From positions 1 through 64,000 of the forward strand of contig JBEKWB010000008.1 in the NCBI GenBank assembly GCA_049513455.1: a stretch of DNA of 64,000 nucleotides. Reading direction: 5' to 3'. The notes under the pieces were generated by a model. That model did not search any database and had not been told where the DNA came from. It saw nothing but the letters and a program-made list of their open reading frames with translations. Both the position numbers and the translations under genes were made by a program. This document shows, one piece after another, positions 7,471 through 15,642 of the stretch (positions are counted from its first letter, which is position 1; every line of letters starts with the position of its first letter). The stretch comes from Bog-473 sp049513455 (GTDB lineage Bacteria > Actinomycetota > Acidimicrobiia > Acidimicrobiales > RAAP-2).

Positions 7471-8267
7471 TGGAAGTGGGCCCAGCACAGGATCCGCCGG
7501 AATCCGTAGAAGTAGGGCTCGCGCTCGCCCAGCTCCTCCAGGAGGCGTTCGCGGTACCGGTCGATGAAGGCGGCGAACAGCTCGGGGCTGAGCCGCGTGC
7601 GGTACGGCGTGAGCAGTGTCCCCATCACCCACTCGACGAGATCGGACGTCGACGAGAGCTCGTGGCCGTAGACCTCCATGCGCACGATCTGCTTCCGGGC
7701 GCCGAGCTCGTAGAGAAGGTCGGCGTAGATCTCGGGCGAGAGGACGAAGCGGCCGCGGTCCTCCGGTGCATCGTCGTCCAGCGCGTCGATGAACGGCGCC
7801 TCGTTGGCGACCTGTCGCGCCAACACGTGCGAGGGGTGGCGGAAATTCGACGGGACCTGGAACGCCAACTGGCCCCCTTCGACGAGAGCGGTGCGCATGC
7901 GGGCCAAGACGTTGAGGTGGTCGTCGACCCACTGCAACGAGGCGTTGGCGAAGACGAGGTCCAACCCCTCGCCGAGCCACGTCTCGATGTTCCCCTCGGT
8001 GAACGTCAGTCCCGGCACGTCCCCGTGCTTGGCCCTGGCGCGCGCCAGCATCGACTCGGACGAGTCGACACCCACGGTCTCGGTCGCCTGCATCCGCTCG
8101 TGCAGCTCCGCCGTGAGGTTGCCGGTTCCGCAACCCAGGTCGACCACCCGGCCGCCGGGTACCGGGATGCAGAGTGCGACCAGGTCGTCGAACGGTTGCC
8201 GTCGTTCGGCAAAGAATCGCTCGTACTGGTCAGGGTTCCACCCCTCGATCGGAGTCACGGTCACCAT
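7467..8267 (-). CDS. SAM-dependent methyltransferase, trans-aconitate 2-methyltransferase-like
   Basis: 266 residues. The N-terminal half is a class I methyltransferase with SAM motif I VVDLGCGTGNLTAEL (near residue 40), an acidic post-motif VGVDSSESML and motif IV-like DLVFANASLQWVDDH. The C-terminal lines QVPSNFRHPSH, VEWVMGTLLTPY and YRERLLEELG follow the Tam pattern. Tam methylates trans-aconitate, an inhibitor of aconitase, so the likely role is metabolite repair; the substrate is inferred from family likeness only. It sits between fmt and rpe, the slot where many actinobacteria keep the rRNA methyltransferase rsmB, which is absent here. It is 8 nt after fmt. Confidence 0.8.
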   Translation of the reverse strand: MVTVTPIEGWNPDQYERFFAERRQPFDDLVALCIPVPGGRVVDLGCGTGNLTAELHERMQATETVGVDSSESMLARARAKHGDVPGLTFTEGNIETWLGEGLDLVFANASLQWVDDHLNVLARMRTALVEGGQLAFQVPSNFRHPSHVLARQVANEAPFIDALDDDAPEDRGRFVLSPEIYADLLYELGARKQIVRMEVYGHELSSTSDLVEWVMGTLLTPYRTRLSPELFAAFIDRYRERLLEELGEREPYFYGFRRILCWAHFQ

Positions 8268-8275
8268 ATCTATGT

Positions 8276-9166
8276 CTAGTCGCTGCCCAGGCGCTCACCG
8301 ACAAGAGGATGCACACCCCGGGCCCAGTCTCCAGCCGACATGGGCGTCCGGCTCTCCGGCTGCACCTCGTCGAGTGCGAGAGCGCCGGCACCGGTGCACA
8401 CGACGGTTCCCACCAGCGTGCCCGGGGGCCCTGCCTCGGCGGGCGCAGCAACCGGCGTGGCCCGGAGCACGCCCAGCCGCTTGCCGCGGAACATGGTCCA
8501 CGCCCGGCCGAGGCGCACGACCCGGTGCAACTGCGCCGCCGGCTGTTCCCACTGCAGCCGGAGGTCGTCGGGCGTCAACTTGGGCGCGACAGTGGGCTCG
8601 CCGGACTGCGCGACCGGCGCCGGGAGGCCCTCCGCCCCGTGGGCCAGGGCCGCCACCAGGAGCGCGCAACCGGCCGTGACGAGTTCGTCGCGCAGCGTGG
8701 ACAGGTCCACATCGTCGCCGATCGGCACCACAAGCCGGCCGTAGACCGGACCCGTGTCGAGCCCTTCCTCCACCTTCATGAGACAGACCCCCGTCTCCTC
8801 ATCGCCGGCCAGCAGCGCGCGCTCGACCGGCGCCGCACCGCGCCAGCGGGGAAGCAACGAGAAGTGCAGGTTGACCATGGGGACGCGCGCGAGCAGTGCT
8901 GCCGGGATGATCCGCCCGTACGCCACGACGACCGCCAACTCGACCCCGGCGTCCGCCACATCCTCCATGGAGTGCGACACTGCGAGGCCGAGCTCGAGCG
9001 CGGCGGCCTTCACCGGGCTGGGTGTGACGGCACTCCCCCGGCCCCGGCGGCGGTCCGGTCTGGTCACACACAGCACGACGTCGTGCCCGGCGTCGACCAG
9101 TGCCCGCAGGGGCGGGACGGCCACCTCCGGCGTGCCGAGAAAGGCGAGTCGTGCCACCCCGGTCAC
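8276..9166 (-). CDS. fmt: Methionyl-tRNA formyltransferase
   Basis: 296 residues. It formylates the initiator Met-tRNA with 10-formyl-tetrahydrofolate. The catalytic block NLHFSLLPRWRGAAPVERA with Asn and His, and EEGLDTGPVY with the catalytic Asp, are intact; the N-terminal FLGTPEVAVPPL and TRPDRRRGRG loops contact the substrate. The C-terminal oligonucleotide-binding domain is a little shorter than in longer family members. GTG start. It pairs functionally with def 31 bases upstream: Def removes the formyl group after translation. A helicase-degenerate priA follows the usual order upstream. Confidence 0.95.
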   Translation of the reverse strand: MTGVARLAFLGTPEVAVPPLRALVDAGHDVVLCVTRPDRRRGRGSAVTPSPVKAAALELGLAVSHSMEDVADAGVELAVVVAYGRIIPAALLARVPMVNLHFSLLPRWRGAAPVERALLAGDEETGVCLMKVEEGLDTGPVYGRLVVPIGDDVDLSTLRDELVTAGCALLVAALAHGAEGLPAPVAQSGEPTVAPKLTPDDLRLQWEQPAAQLHRVVRLGRAWTMFRGKRLGVLRATPVAAPAEAGPPGTLVGTVVCTGAGALALDEVQPESRTPMSAGDWARGVHPLVGERLGSD

Positions 9167-9197
9167 CGTAGAGCAGGCCCGCGGGCCGCGGGGCTGC

Positions 9198-9731
9198 TCA
9201 GCGGGCGAAGATGCTCGTCAGCCCGTCGGGATCGCCGTCAGGCAGGTGCAGCGTCCGGCCTCGCAGGATCTTCATGGCCTCCTTGCGCTGATCGGCGTCG
9301 AGCCTCTCGACCAGCAGGATCCCTTCCAGGTGGTCGAGCTCGTGTTGGAAGACCCGTCCCTCCAGCTCGGTCGCCTCGATGGAGAGCTCGTTCCCGTCAA
9401 GGTCCAGGCCGACCAGGTGTACGGCATTCGGCCGCACGATGTCCCAACTCAGGCCGGGAATCGACAGGCACCCCTCTTCGTAGAGCCACTCCCCGTCGCT
9501 TTCGACGATGCGCGGGTTGATGACCGTGCGGGGCCCTTCACCGACGTCGTAGACGAAGATCCGCCGCATCACGCCGATCTGATTGGCGGCCAGCCCCGAC
9601 CCGGGAGCTTCGTACATGGTCTCGATCATGGACTCGGCCAACGCGGCAACCGAGCCGTCGATCTCTTGCACCTCACGGGTGCGCTCTTTGAGGACTGGAT
9701 CCCCGTACTGTCGAATGGTCAGGCCGGACAC
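9198..9731 (-). CDS. def: Peptide deformylase
   Basis: 177 residues. An Fe(II) hydrolase that removes the N-formyl group from new proteins. All three motifs are present: GSGLAANQIG, EEGCLSIP with the metal Cys, and HELDHLEG with the HExxH zinc/iron site. The second motif-1 residue pair is AN rather than AP, a form common in actinobacteria. GTG start supported by a near-consensus -10 (TAGAAT) ending 6 nt upstream, so def-fmt-tam-rpe can form its own leaderless transcription unit inside the larger cluster. Confidence 0.95.
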   Translation of the reverse strand: MSGLTIRQYGDPVLKERTREVQEIDGSVAALAESMIETMYEAPGSGLAANQIGVMRRIFVYDVGEGPRTVINPRIVESDGEWLYEEGCLSIPGLSWDIVRPNAVHLVGLDLDGNELSIEATELEGRVFQHELDHLEGILLVERLDADQRKEAMKILRGRTLHLPDGDPDGLTSIFAR

Positions 9732-9737
9732 TCCGCC

Positions 9738-9743
9738 ATTCTA
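9738..9743 (-). promoter_or_regulatory. -10 element TAGAAT of the def-fmt-tam-rpe unit
   Basis: TAGAAT matches the consensus at five of six positions and ends 6 nt before the def GTG, which predicts a leaderless transcript. Confidence 0.55.
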
Positions 9744-9756
9744 ACGGCGGACCCGA

Positions 9757-9806
9757 GCTGGCCGGTCTCAGATGGCCGGTCTCAGCTGGCCGGTCTCAGA
9801 TGGCCG
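9757..9806. repeat. 14-bp tandem repeat, 3.5 copies, between priA and def
   Basis: Units alternate GCTGGCCGGTCTCA and GATGGCCGGTCTCA starting at 9757, 9771, 9785 and 9799 (partial). The array spans the priA stop codon at 9796-9798 and most of the gap in front of the def promoter. Confidence 0.75.
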
Positions 9807-11721
9807 CGGGATCGACCGCCACCCTGAGCCCTCTCCCCCCGGGCCGGGGCACCGCGGCGAGCAGATCACAAAGGGCGCCGTGATCCGGCGCCTGCACGAG
9901 ATACCCGCCGTCGGGCAACTCGGACAGTGTCACGCCGGTTCCCGCTCCCGCCACCCGGAGGGCGCCGGCGTACCCGGGGGCCAGAGGACCGCTCAGCGAT
10001 GCGAGTGCCGAGAAGGGCGGGAGCCGTGCGCTCCGCCGCATCGACTCCTCCGCCTCGGCCACCTCGGACAGGTCCCCACGCGCCGCCGCCACCAGGACGG
10101 GGTGATCGGGCACCCGGGTCTGCACCAAAAGCCGCGCCGATGCCGGTCCGACGTGCCGGGCCCCGACCATGCGCGAGGCCCGGACCAGGAGGGCCAGCGT
10201 CTCGTCGGTCGCGCTGAAGCGGGGGGCGAGCAGATGGAGGTCGATATCGAGGAAGACGACGGCGGCAGCACGGCGCACTCTGTGCAGCACCGCCTCGGTT
10301 CCGACGAGGACCGGGGTGGCGGGGATCCCGTCCCCCCCGGAGGGCCGCTCCCCCGCCCCGCCGGCCGGTTCGACCCGGTCCGCGGACCGGGCCACCGACG
10401 GGCCGGACACCTCTCCCACCTCGGTGCCCAGGAGAGCGGCCAGCTCCTCGCGCAACCGTGACACCCCGGCCCGGAGCGTCTTCAAGCGCAGTTTCCCGCA
10501 GGCGGCGCAGACGAGAGGGCGTTCGCTCCCACAGCGCGGGCACCGCAGCCCGGTCCCGTGTTGCGCCACCGCCGCTCCGCAGGTCGTGCACTGGGCCAGC
10601 TCGCCACAGTGCGCGCAGGCCAGGAGGCGGGCCCGACCCGTTCTGTCGTAGAAACACACCAGGGGCCCGCGCCGGGCGACCCCGTCCGGGTCGTCGAGCA
10701 CGGCGCGGGCCAGGCGCACGAACTCTTCGGAGAACATGCCGGTGCGCGGGTCGGCGCCGCGACGATCGACGCGCTCGACGGCCGACCAGCCGGCCCTTTC
10801 GGCCGCCACGGGAAGGGCGTGTTCGGCGCGCCCGGCGCGCACCACGGTCGGCGGGCACGGAGAGGTGACGATGCAGGGGCTGCCCGCCCGCCGGGCCCTT
10901 TCGGTGACCACGTCGACCGCGCTGTAGGTCGGCGCGCTCTCCTCCCGGTAGGACTCGTCGTGGGCATCGAGGACGAGCGCGGCCGACACTTCCGGGAGCG
11001 GCGCCCATGCCGCGGCCCGGCTCCCCACCACAATCGGCCAACCCGCGCGCGCGGCCGCCCAGTCGGTCGTGGCGCGATAGCCCCGCCGAACCAGGCGCCC
11101 GCAGAGTCGCTCCGCCCATCCGACCGAGGGAACCAGGACGAGGACCCCTCCGGGCCGGGCCGCTGTCTCGGGGGCACGGACCACGGACAGCACCAGGTCG
11201 ATCAGATCGGTCGTCGGGGGAATCCGCAGCACGGTGGATGTCCCCTCCCCGACCGCGCCGGCCACCACCGCGCCGGCCACCACCGCTCCGGCCACCACCG
11301 CCCGGGCCACCATGTCGTCGAAGGCGGTCGCCCTAGGCCCTGAATCGGGGCCGTGCGGGCCCCGATTCGTTCCCCCGCCCGAGTCCCCCGCCCCCTCCGG
11401 CACCGCGGGCAACCGGCGCACGGGACGCGGCGGCGACGCCACGCCGAGAAAGAACGGGACCGGGCCGGCCCAACGCCAGGCCGCCCACTCGGCCAGATCG
11501 ACGACCGGCGGCGGAGGCCCCCAACCCGACCAACCCTTGAGCGGGAGGGGCTCGACGCCCTCGGGGGGCGTGACGTCGTCATCGACCACCCATCCGCCGA
11601 CGCGGCGACCGTGCAGGGCGACCCGCACCCGGGTGCCGACGACGATGTCGTCGGTCCAGCTGTCGGGAACGGCGTAGTCGAAGAGCCTGGAGAGCGCGGG
11701 CACGTCGGTACGCACCCGCAC
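9796..11721 (-). CDS. priA: PriA-like primosomal protein lacking helicase motifs
   Basis: About 641 residues. The N-terminal DNA-binding part (RTDVPALSRLFDYAVPDSW) and the eight-cysteine zinc region (CAHCGELAQCTTCG and CPRCGSERPLVCAACG) identify PriA. The helicase core is degenerate: the Walker A position reads IPPTTD instead of GxTGSGKT, and the DEEH box is LVLDAHDESY. This helicase-dead form is known in actinobacteria, where PriA is thought to work in replication restart without unwinding. A 15-bp repeat adds a VVAGA array near residue 145. The start is uncertain: GTG at 11721 is the best in-frame codon after metK, giving RVRTDVPAL directly. Confidence 0.85.
   Translation of the reverse strand: MRVRTDVPALSRLFDYAVPDSWTDDIVVGTRVRVALHGRRVGGWVVDDDVTPPEGVEPLPLKGWSGWGPPPPVVDLAEWAAWRWAGPVPFFLGVASPPRPVRRLPAVPEGAGDSGGGTNRGPHGPDSGPRATAFDDMVARAVVAGAVVAGAVVAGAVGEGTSTVLRIPPTTDLIDLVLSVVRAPETAARPGGVLVLVPSVGWAERLCGRLVRRGYRATTDWAAARAGWPIVVGSRAAAWAPLPEVSAALVLDAHDESYREESAPTYSAVDVVTERARRAGSPCIVTSPCPPTVVRAGRAEHALPVAAERAGWSAVERVDRRGADPRTGMFSEEFVRLARAVLDDPDGVARRGPLVCFYDRTGRARLLACAHCGELAQCTTCGAAVAQHGTGLRCPRCGSERPLVCAACGKLRLKTLRAGVSRLREELAALLGTEVGEVSGPSVARSADRVEPAGGAGERPSGGDGIPATPVLVGTEAVLHRVRRAAAVVFLDIDLHLLAPRFSATDETLALLVRASRMVGARHVGPASARLLVQTRVPDHPVLVAAARGDLSEVAEAEESMRRSARLPPFSALASLSGPLAPGYAGALRVAGAGTGVTLSELPDGGYLVQAPDHGALCDLLAAVPRPGGRGLRVAVDPAAI
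11255..11314. repeat. 15-bp tandem repeat inside priA
   Basis: Three full units near GCGCCGGCCACCACC (11255, 11270, 11285) and a partial fourth encode the VVAGA array of PriA. The unit keeps frame. Confidence 0.75.
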
Positions 11722-11776
11722 GAACCGCCGGCCGGGCGTGGTGACGGGGACCCCGCTCAGCGGGGTGATCCGGGGA

Positions 11777-12967
11777 TCAGAGACCCAGGGCGGAACGCAG
11801 GTCGTCGACGCGGGGGGTGGCTTCCCACGTGAACTCCTTCTCGGAGCGACCGAAGTGGCCGTAGGCCGCCGTCTTCTTGTAGATCGGGCGCCGCAGGTCG
11901 AGGTCACGGGTGATGGCGGCCGGGCGCAGGTCGAAGACCTCGCTGACGGCCTCGGAGATCATCTCGGGGTCGACGACCTCGGTGCCGAAGGTCTCGACCA
12001 GGAGCGACACCGGGTGGGCCACCCCGATGGCGTAGGCCACCTGTACCTCGCAGCGGGTGGCGGCCCCGGAGGCCACGACGTGTTTGGCCACCCAGCGAGC
12101 GGCGTAGGCGGCGGAGCGGTCGACCTTGGAGGGGTCCTTGCCCGAGAAGGCGCCGCCGCCGTGCCGGGCCATCCCGCCGTAGGTGTCCACGATGATCTTG
12201 CGGCCGGTGAGTCCCGTGTCGGCGTGGGGTCCCCCCAGCTCGAAGATCCCGGTCGGGTTGGCCAGGATCCGCACGCCCTCGATGTCGAGGTCGCCGGGGA
12301 GCAAGGGGTTGATCACGTGCTCGGTGAGGTCGGGCAGGAGCTGTTCGGTGAGGTCGATGCCGGGAGCATGCTGCGTGGAAATGAGCACCGTGTCGATCCG
12401 CACCGGTCGCCCGCTCTCGTAGACCACCGAGACCTGCGTCTTGCCGTCCGGGCGCAGGTACGGGATGGCGCCGATGCGCCGGACCTGGCTCAGGCGCTCG
12501 GAGAGACGGTGGGCCAGCCAGATCGGCAGCGGCATGAGATCGGGCGTCTCGTCGCAGGCATAGCCGAACATCATCCCCTGGTCCCCGGCGCCCTGGGCAT
12601 TGAGGGTGTCCTCACCCCCGGTCCCGGTGCGGAACTCAAAGGCCGCATCGACGCCCTGCGCAATGTCGGGCGACTGCGCGTCGAGGGAGACGAGCACGCC
12701 GCACGTCTGGCCGTTGAACCCGTAGGCGTCGTTGTCGTACCCGATCTCGCACACCGTCTGGCGGGCGATCGCCGCAATGTCGACGTACGTCGAGGTCGTG
12801 ACCTCACCGGCCACCACGATCAGGCCGGTGGTCAGGAGCGTCTCGCAGGCGACCCGGCTGGCCGGGTCACCCTCGAGCATGGCGTCCAGCACGGCATCGG
12901 AAATCTGGTCCGCCATTTTGTCGGGGTGGCCCTCGGTGACCGATTCCGAGGTGAATGTCGTTCTCAA
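11777..12967 (-). CDS. metK: S-adenosylmethionine synthetase
   Basis: 396 residues. Makes SAM from methionine and ATP, feeding all methyltransferases including the Tam-like enzyme encoded nearby. Clear blocks: TEGHPDKMADQISDAVLD, the ATP-binding hexapeptide GAGDQG, and GGGAFSGKDPSKVDRSAAY with the phosphate-binding lysines. The start is the TTG at 12967: it overlaps the coaBC stop by 4 nt (TTGA) and the usual family beginning TFTSESVTEGHPDK follows at once. The open frame extends upstream to 13402 but that part lies inside coaBC in another frame. Its 3' end abuts priA with 55 bases between. Confidence 0.95.
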   Translation of the reverse strand: MRTTFTSESVTEGHPDKMADQISDAVLDAMLEGDPASRVACETLLTTGLIVVAGEVTTSTYVDIAAIARQTVCEIGYDNDAYGFNGQTCGVLVSLDAQSPDIAQGVDAAFEFRTGTGGEDTLNAQGAGDQGMMFGYACDETPDLMPLPIWLAHRLSERLSQVRRIGAIPYLRPDGKTQVSVVYESGRPVRIDTVLISTQHAPGIDLTEQLLPDLTEHVINPLLPGDLDIEGVRILANPTGIFELGGPHADTGLTGRKIIVDTYGGMARHGGGAFSGKDPSKVDRSAAYAARWVAKHVVASGAATRCEVQVAYAIGVAHPVSLLVETFGTEVVDPEMISEAVSEVFDLRPAAITRDLDLRRPIYKKTAAYGHFGRSEKEFTWEATPRVDDLRSALGL

Positions 12968-14232
12968 GGTGAGCTCCGCTTCTCGTTCTTGTGGGCGATC
13001 CTGTGGGCGATCACGCTGTCGAGTACCGCATTCGCCACTGCATACTTGGACGTCAGGGGGATTTCGGTGCTGCTGCCGTCCGCCTTGAGGATGGACACCG
13101 CATTGGTGTCGTGATCGAAGCCAGTTCCCGGAGCGCTTACATCGTTGACGACGAGCAGGTCGACCCCCTTGCGGAGCAACTTCCTGCGGCCCCGCTCGGC
13201 GACGTCGTCGGTCTCCGCGGCAAACCCGACCAGCACCTGGCCAAGAGCGCGCCGAGAGACCAAGCCGGCAAGGATATCGGGCGTCGGCTCCAACACCAAT
13301 TCCGGCAACCCGTCCTCCTTGGAGAGCTTGTGGTCGGCCGCCACCTTCGGGCGGAAGTCCGCCACCGCGGCGGCCATGATCACGACGTCCGCGCCCGGGC
13401 ACGCCCGGGCGAGGGCCGCCTCCATGTCGGCTGCGCTCTCCACGTCGATGCGGGTGACTGCGGCCTGCACGTCGGGCGCCAGGGTCCGCCCCGACGCGGT
13501 GACCAGGGTCACCTTCGCCCCGCGGCGCGCCGCCGCCTCGGCGAGTGCATTCCCCTGCTTCCCCGAGGAGCGGTTGGTCAGGTAGCGCACCGGGTCGAGA
13601 GCCTCACGGGTACCCCCTGCGCTCACCACCACGTGCAGCCCGGACAGGTCGCGGTCGGCGCCCCCGTCCCCGAGCCCCACCAGAGCCAGGGCCCGGGAGG
13701 CGATGACACCGGGGTCGGCGAGTCGGCCCTCGCCGGAGTCCCCCCCGGCCAGGCGCCCCACGGCGGGAGGCACGATCCCGACACCCCGCCGTTCCAGGGT
13801 GGCGAGGTTCTCCCGCACGGAGGGGTGCTCCCACATTTCGGTGTGCATGGCGGGGCACAACAACACCGGGGCCCGGGTGGCGAGCAACGTCGCCGACAAC
13901 AGGTCGTCGGAGAGCCCGGCGGCGTAGCGCGCCATCAGGTGGGCGGTCGCCGGCACCACCACGATCAGGTCCGCGCTCTGCCCGAGACGGGTGTGCGGGA
14001 TCGGGGTGTCCTCGTCCCACAGGGAGGTCTGCGCCGGCTCGGAAGCCAGCGCCGAGAACGTCACCGCGCCGACGAAGCGAGTGGCCTCGCTGGTCAGGAC
14101 CGGGATCACGTGGGCGCCGGCGTCCACCAGCAGCCGGCACACCTCGACCGCCTTGTAGGCGGCGATGCCGCCGCAGACACCCAGGACGATACGGGGCCGG
14201 GGGCTCTCGGACGCGTGCGGCTCTTCGGTCAT
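12964..14232 (-). CDS. coaBC: Bifunctional phosphopantothenoylcysteine decarboxylase / phosphopantothenate-cysteine ligase
   Basis: 422 residues, two consecutive steps of coenzyme A synthesis. The N-terminal FMN-dependent CoaC domain has VLGVCGGIAAYKAVEVCR, the catalytic-His loop HTRLGQSADLIVVVPATA and CPAMHTEMWEHPSV. The C-terminal CoaB domain starts near residue 195 with LHVVVSAGGTREALDPVRYLTN and has NRSSGKQGNALAEAAARRGA, MAAAVADFRP and a late VVNDVS segment. ATG at 14232 chosen; a longer frame to 14352 reads into rpoZ. It sits between rpoZ and metK in the standard order. Confidence 0.95.
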   Translation of the reverse strand: MTEEPHASESPRPRIVLGVCGGIAAYKAVEVCRLLVDAGAHVIPVLTSEATRFVGAVTFSALASEPAQTSLWDEDTPIPHTRLGQSADLIVVVPATAHLMARYAAGLSDDLLSATLLATRAPVLLCPAMHTEMWEHPSVRENLATLERRGVGIVPPAVGRLAGGDSGEGRLADPGVIASRALALVGLGDGGADRDLSGLHVVVSAGGTREALDPVRYLTNRSSGKQGNALAEAAARRGAKVTLVTASGRTLAPDVQAAVTRIDVESAADMEAALARACPGADVVIMAAAVADFRPKVAADHKLSKEDGLPELVLEPTPDILAGLVSRRALGQVLVGFAAETDDVAERGRRKLLRKGVDLLVVNDVSAPGTGFDHDTNAVSILKADGSSTEIPLTSKYAVANAVLDSVIAHRIAHKNEKRSSP

Positions 14233-14257
14233 GACCGGGATCTCCGCGCGCCGATGA

Positions 14258-14701
14258 CTAGCTTGCGGTCGGGTCCCCGTCCCCGACGTCGAGGAGCTCG
14301 ATCTCCGCCTCGTCCACTGCTTCGTCGTCCGCCTCGTCTTCCGCCGCCACATCGCTCAGCACCTCGCTGAGCACCGCGTCCTCGATGATGTCCTCGACGT
14401 CCAGCTCCACCTCGGCCTCAGCCTCGGCCAGGGCCAGTGCGGCCTCGGCCTCGGGATCGATCCGCGTGTAGGTCGCCTTGCCGGCGGCGATCTCCTCGAA
14501 GGCGATCGACACGGGCTTGCCGGAGACCGATGCGACCTGCGGCGGCACGACCTTCCCCAGTCCCTCGCCGAGGCTGTTGTAGTACGAGTTCACCTGCCGG
14601 GCCCGGGCCGCGCCCAGAGCGACCAGCGTGAACTTCGAGTCCACCTTGTCCAAGAGATCCTCGATCGGTGGATCCATGAGCGTGTTGCGGCCTTGGGCCA
14701 T
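14258..14701 (-). CDS. rpoZ: DNA-directed RNA polymerase omega subunit with long acidic tail
   Basis: 147 residues. The first 75 are a normal omega subunit: MDPPIEDLLDKVDSKFTLVALGAARARQVNSYYNSL (given here in part by its key words PPIEDLLDKV, SKFTLV, AARARQ), ending in KPVSIAFEEIAAGK. Omega helps fold and hold the beta-prime subunit. The remaining half is almost only Glu, Asp, Ala, Val and Leu, far longer and more acidic than in most bacteria. The ATG at 14701 overlaps the gmk stop by one base (TAATG). Assignment is secure because of sequence and because gmk-rpoZ-coaBC is the conserved order. Confidence 0.9.
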   Translation of the reverse strand: MAQGRNTLMDPPIEDLLDKVDSKFTLVALGAARARQVNSYYNSLGEGLGKVVPPQVASVSGKPVSIAFEEIAAGKATYTRIDPEAEAALALAEAEAEVELDVEDIIEDAVLSEVLSDVAAEDEADDEAVDEAEIELLDVGDGDPTAS

Positions 14702-15306
14702 TAGGTGTCCTCCGGGGTTGCGGCGCGCTGAGCGGCCGTTCGGGTCCCTGCAACTATAGCGGCCAGCTCGGCCTGGGCCCGACGCAGGTCGTCGTTGACC
14801 ACGGTGAAGGCGGCCACCTCTTGCCCCCGCTCCACCTCCTGGGCGCCCTTTTCGACCCGCTGGCGGATGTGGTCCTCGTCGTCTCCCCGGGCCGCCAGGC
14901 GGGCCGCCTGCACCTCGGGCGAGGGGGGCAGGAGGAGGATGACCGTGGCGTCGGGACGCTTGGCCAGGACCTGCTCGGCTCCCTGCACGTCGATCTCGAG
15001 GAGAACATCGGCTCCCTCGGGCGGCTGGGGAATGGGCGTTCCCATGAGGTTGCCCAGGAACTCGGCCCATTCGAAGAACCCGCCCTGGCCTACCGCTTCC
15101 TCGAACGTGGCCCGATCGACGAACCGATAGGCGTTCCGCTCGCGCTCACCGGGACGTGGCGGTCGCGTGGTCCAGCTCCGACTCAGCCACAGCGTGGGGT
15201 CCGCGGCGACAAGCTCGGCGGCCAGCGTGCCCTTGCCGGCCCCACCGGGGCCGATGAGCACGAAGATCAGTGGTTCAGCGCGCAGTCTCTTTGAGAAGCG
15301 ACTCAC
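14701..15306 (-). CDS. gmk: Guanylate kinase
   Basis: 201 residues from the GTG at 15306. It phosphorylates GMP and dGMP to the diphosphates. The P-loop is GPGGAGKGT, followed by the GMP-binding segment SRSWTTRPPRPGERERNAYRFV and FFEWAEFLGNLMGTP, then the EIDVQGAEQV block. The chosen start makes it overlap mihF by 32 nt, which fits with coupled translation; an in-frame start at 15345 would add 13 residues without family likeness. It lies between mihF and rpoZ, as in mycobacteria and other actinobacteria. Confidence 0.95.
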   Translation of the reverse strand: MSRFSKRLRAEPLIFVLIGPGGAGKGTLAAELVAADPTLWLSRSWTTRPPRPGERERNAYRFVDRATFEEAVGQGGFFEWAEFLGNLMGTPIPQPPEGADVLLEIDVQGAEQVLAKRPDATVILLLPPSPEVQAARLAARGDDEDHIRQRVEKGAQEVERGQEVAAFTVVNDDLRRAQAELAAIVAGTRTAAQRAATPEDT

Positions 15307-15592
15307 GCTGCTTGGCCCCCAGGCCCTGCAGACGGCGGCTGTCACTGATGCCGACCGTCTCCATGAGCCGGCGGGCCTTGACCTTCCCTAGCCCCGGGAG
15401 GGACTCGAGAACAGACACCACCTTCATCTTCCCGACGGTTTCGTCGGAGTCTGCTTGCGTGAGCAGTTGATCCAGCGTGAGATTGCCCATCTTGAGCTTC
15501 TCTTTCACCACGGCTCGCTCGCGGCGAACCCTGGCGGCCTTTTCAAGTGCAGCGGCACGCTGCTCGGGAGTGAGGGCGGGAGGTTGCGGCAT
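15275..15592 (-). CDS. mihF: Integration host factor, actinobacterial type (mIHF)
   Basis: 105 residues, a small basic nucleoid-associated protein that binds and bends DNA. It is unrelated to the HU/IHF fold of proteobacteria. The N-terminal helix is rich in Arg, Lys and Ala; the core ends in the helix-two-turn-helix segment ESLPGLGKVKARRLMETVGI followed by a GLGAKQRESLL helix. Its place just in front of gmk is the conserved one. The ATG at 15592 has a TATGGT hexamer ending 6 nt upstream and no ribosome-binding site, so it probably starts a leaderless mRNA that also covers gmk and rpoZ. Confidence 0.93.
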   Translation of the reverse strand: MPQPPALTPEQRAAALEKAARVRRERAVVKEKLKMGNLTLDQLLTQADSDETVGKMKVVSVLESLPGLGKVKARRLMETVGISDSRRLQGLGAKQRESLLKETAR

Positions 15593-15598
15593 GGCGAG

Positions 15599-15604
15599 AC
15601 CATA
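15599..15604 (-). promoter_or_regulatory. -10 element of the mihF unit
   Basis: TATGGT on the minus strand, 6 nt before the mihF ATG at 15592; leaderless start predicted. Confidence 0.5.
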
Positions 15605-15642
15605 GCGCCTCTGTTCGAGGCCTTCATCCCCAAAAGCCCTAC

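Noticed and set aside
14701..15306. Broken P-loop in guanylate kinase
   Set aside because: GKGT in place of GKST is common among nucleoside monophosphate kinases and all other blocks are intact.
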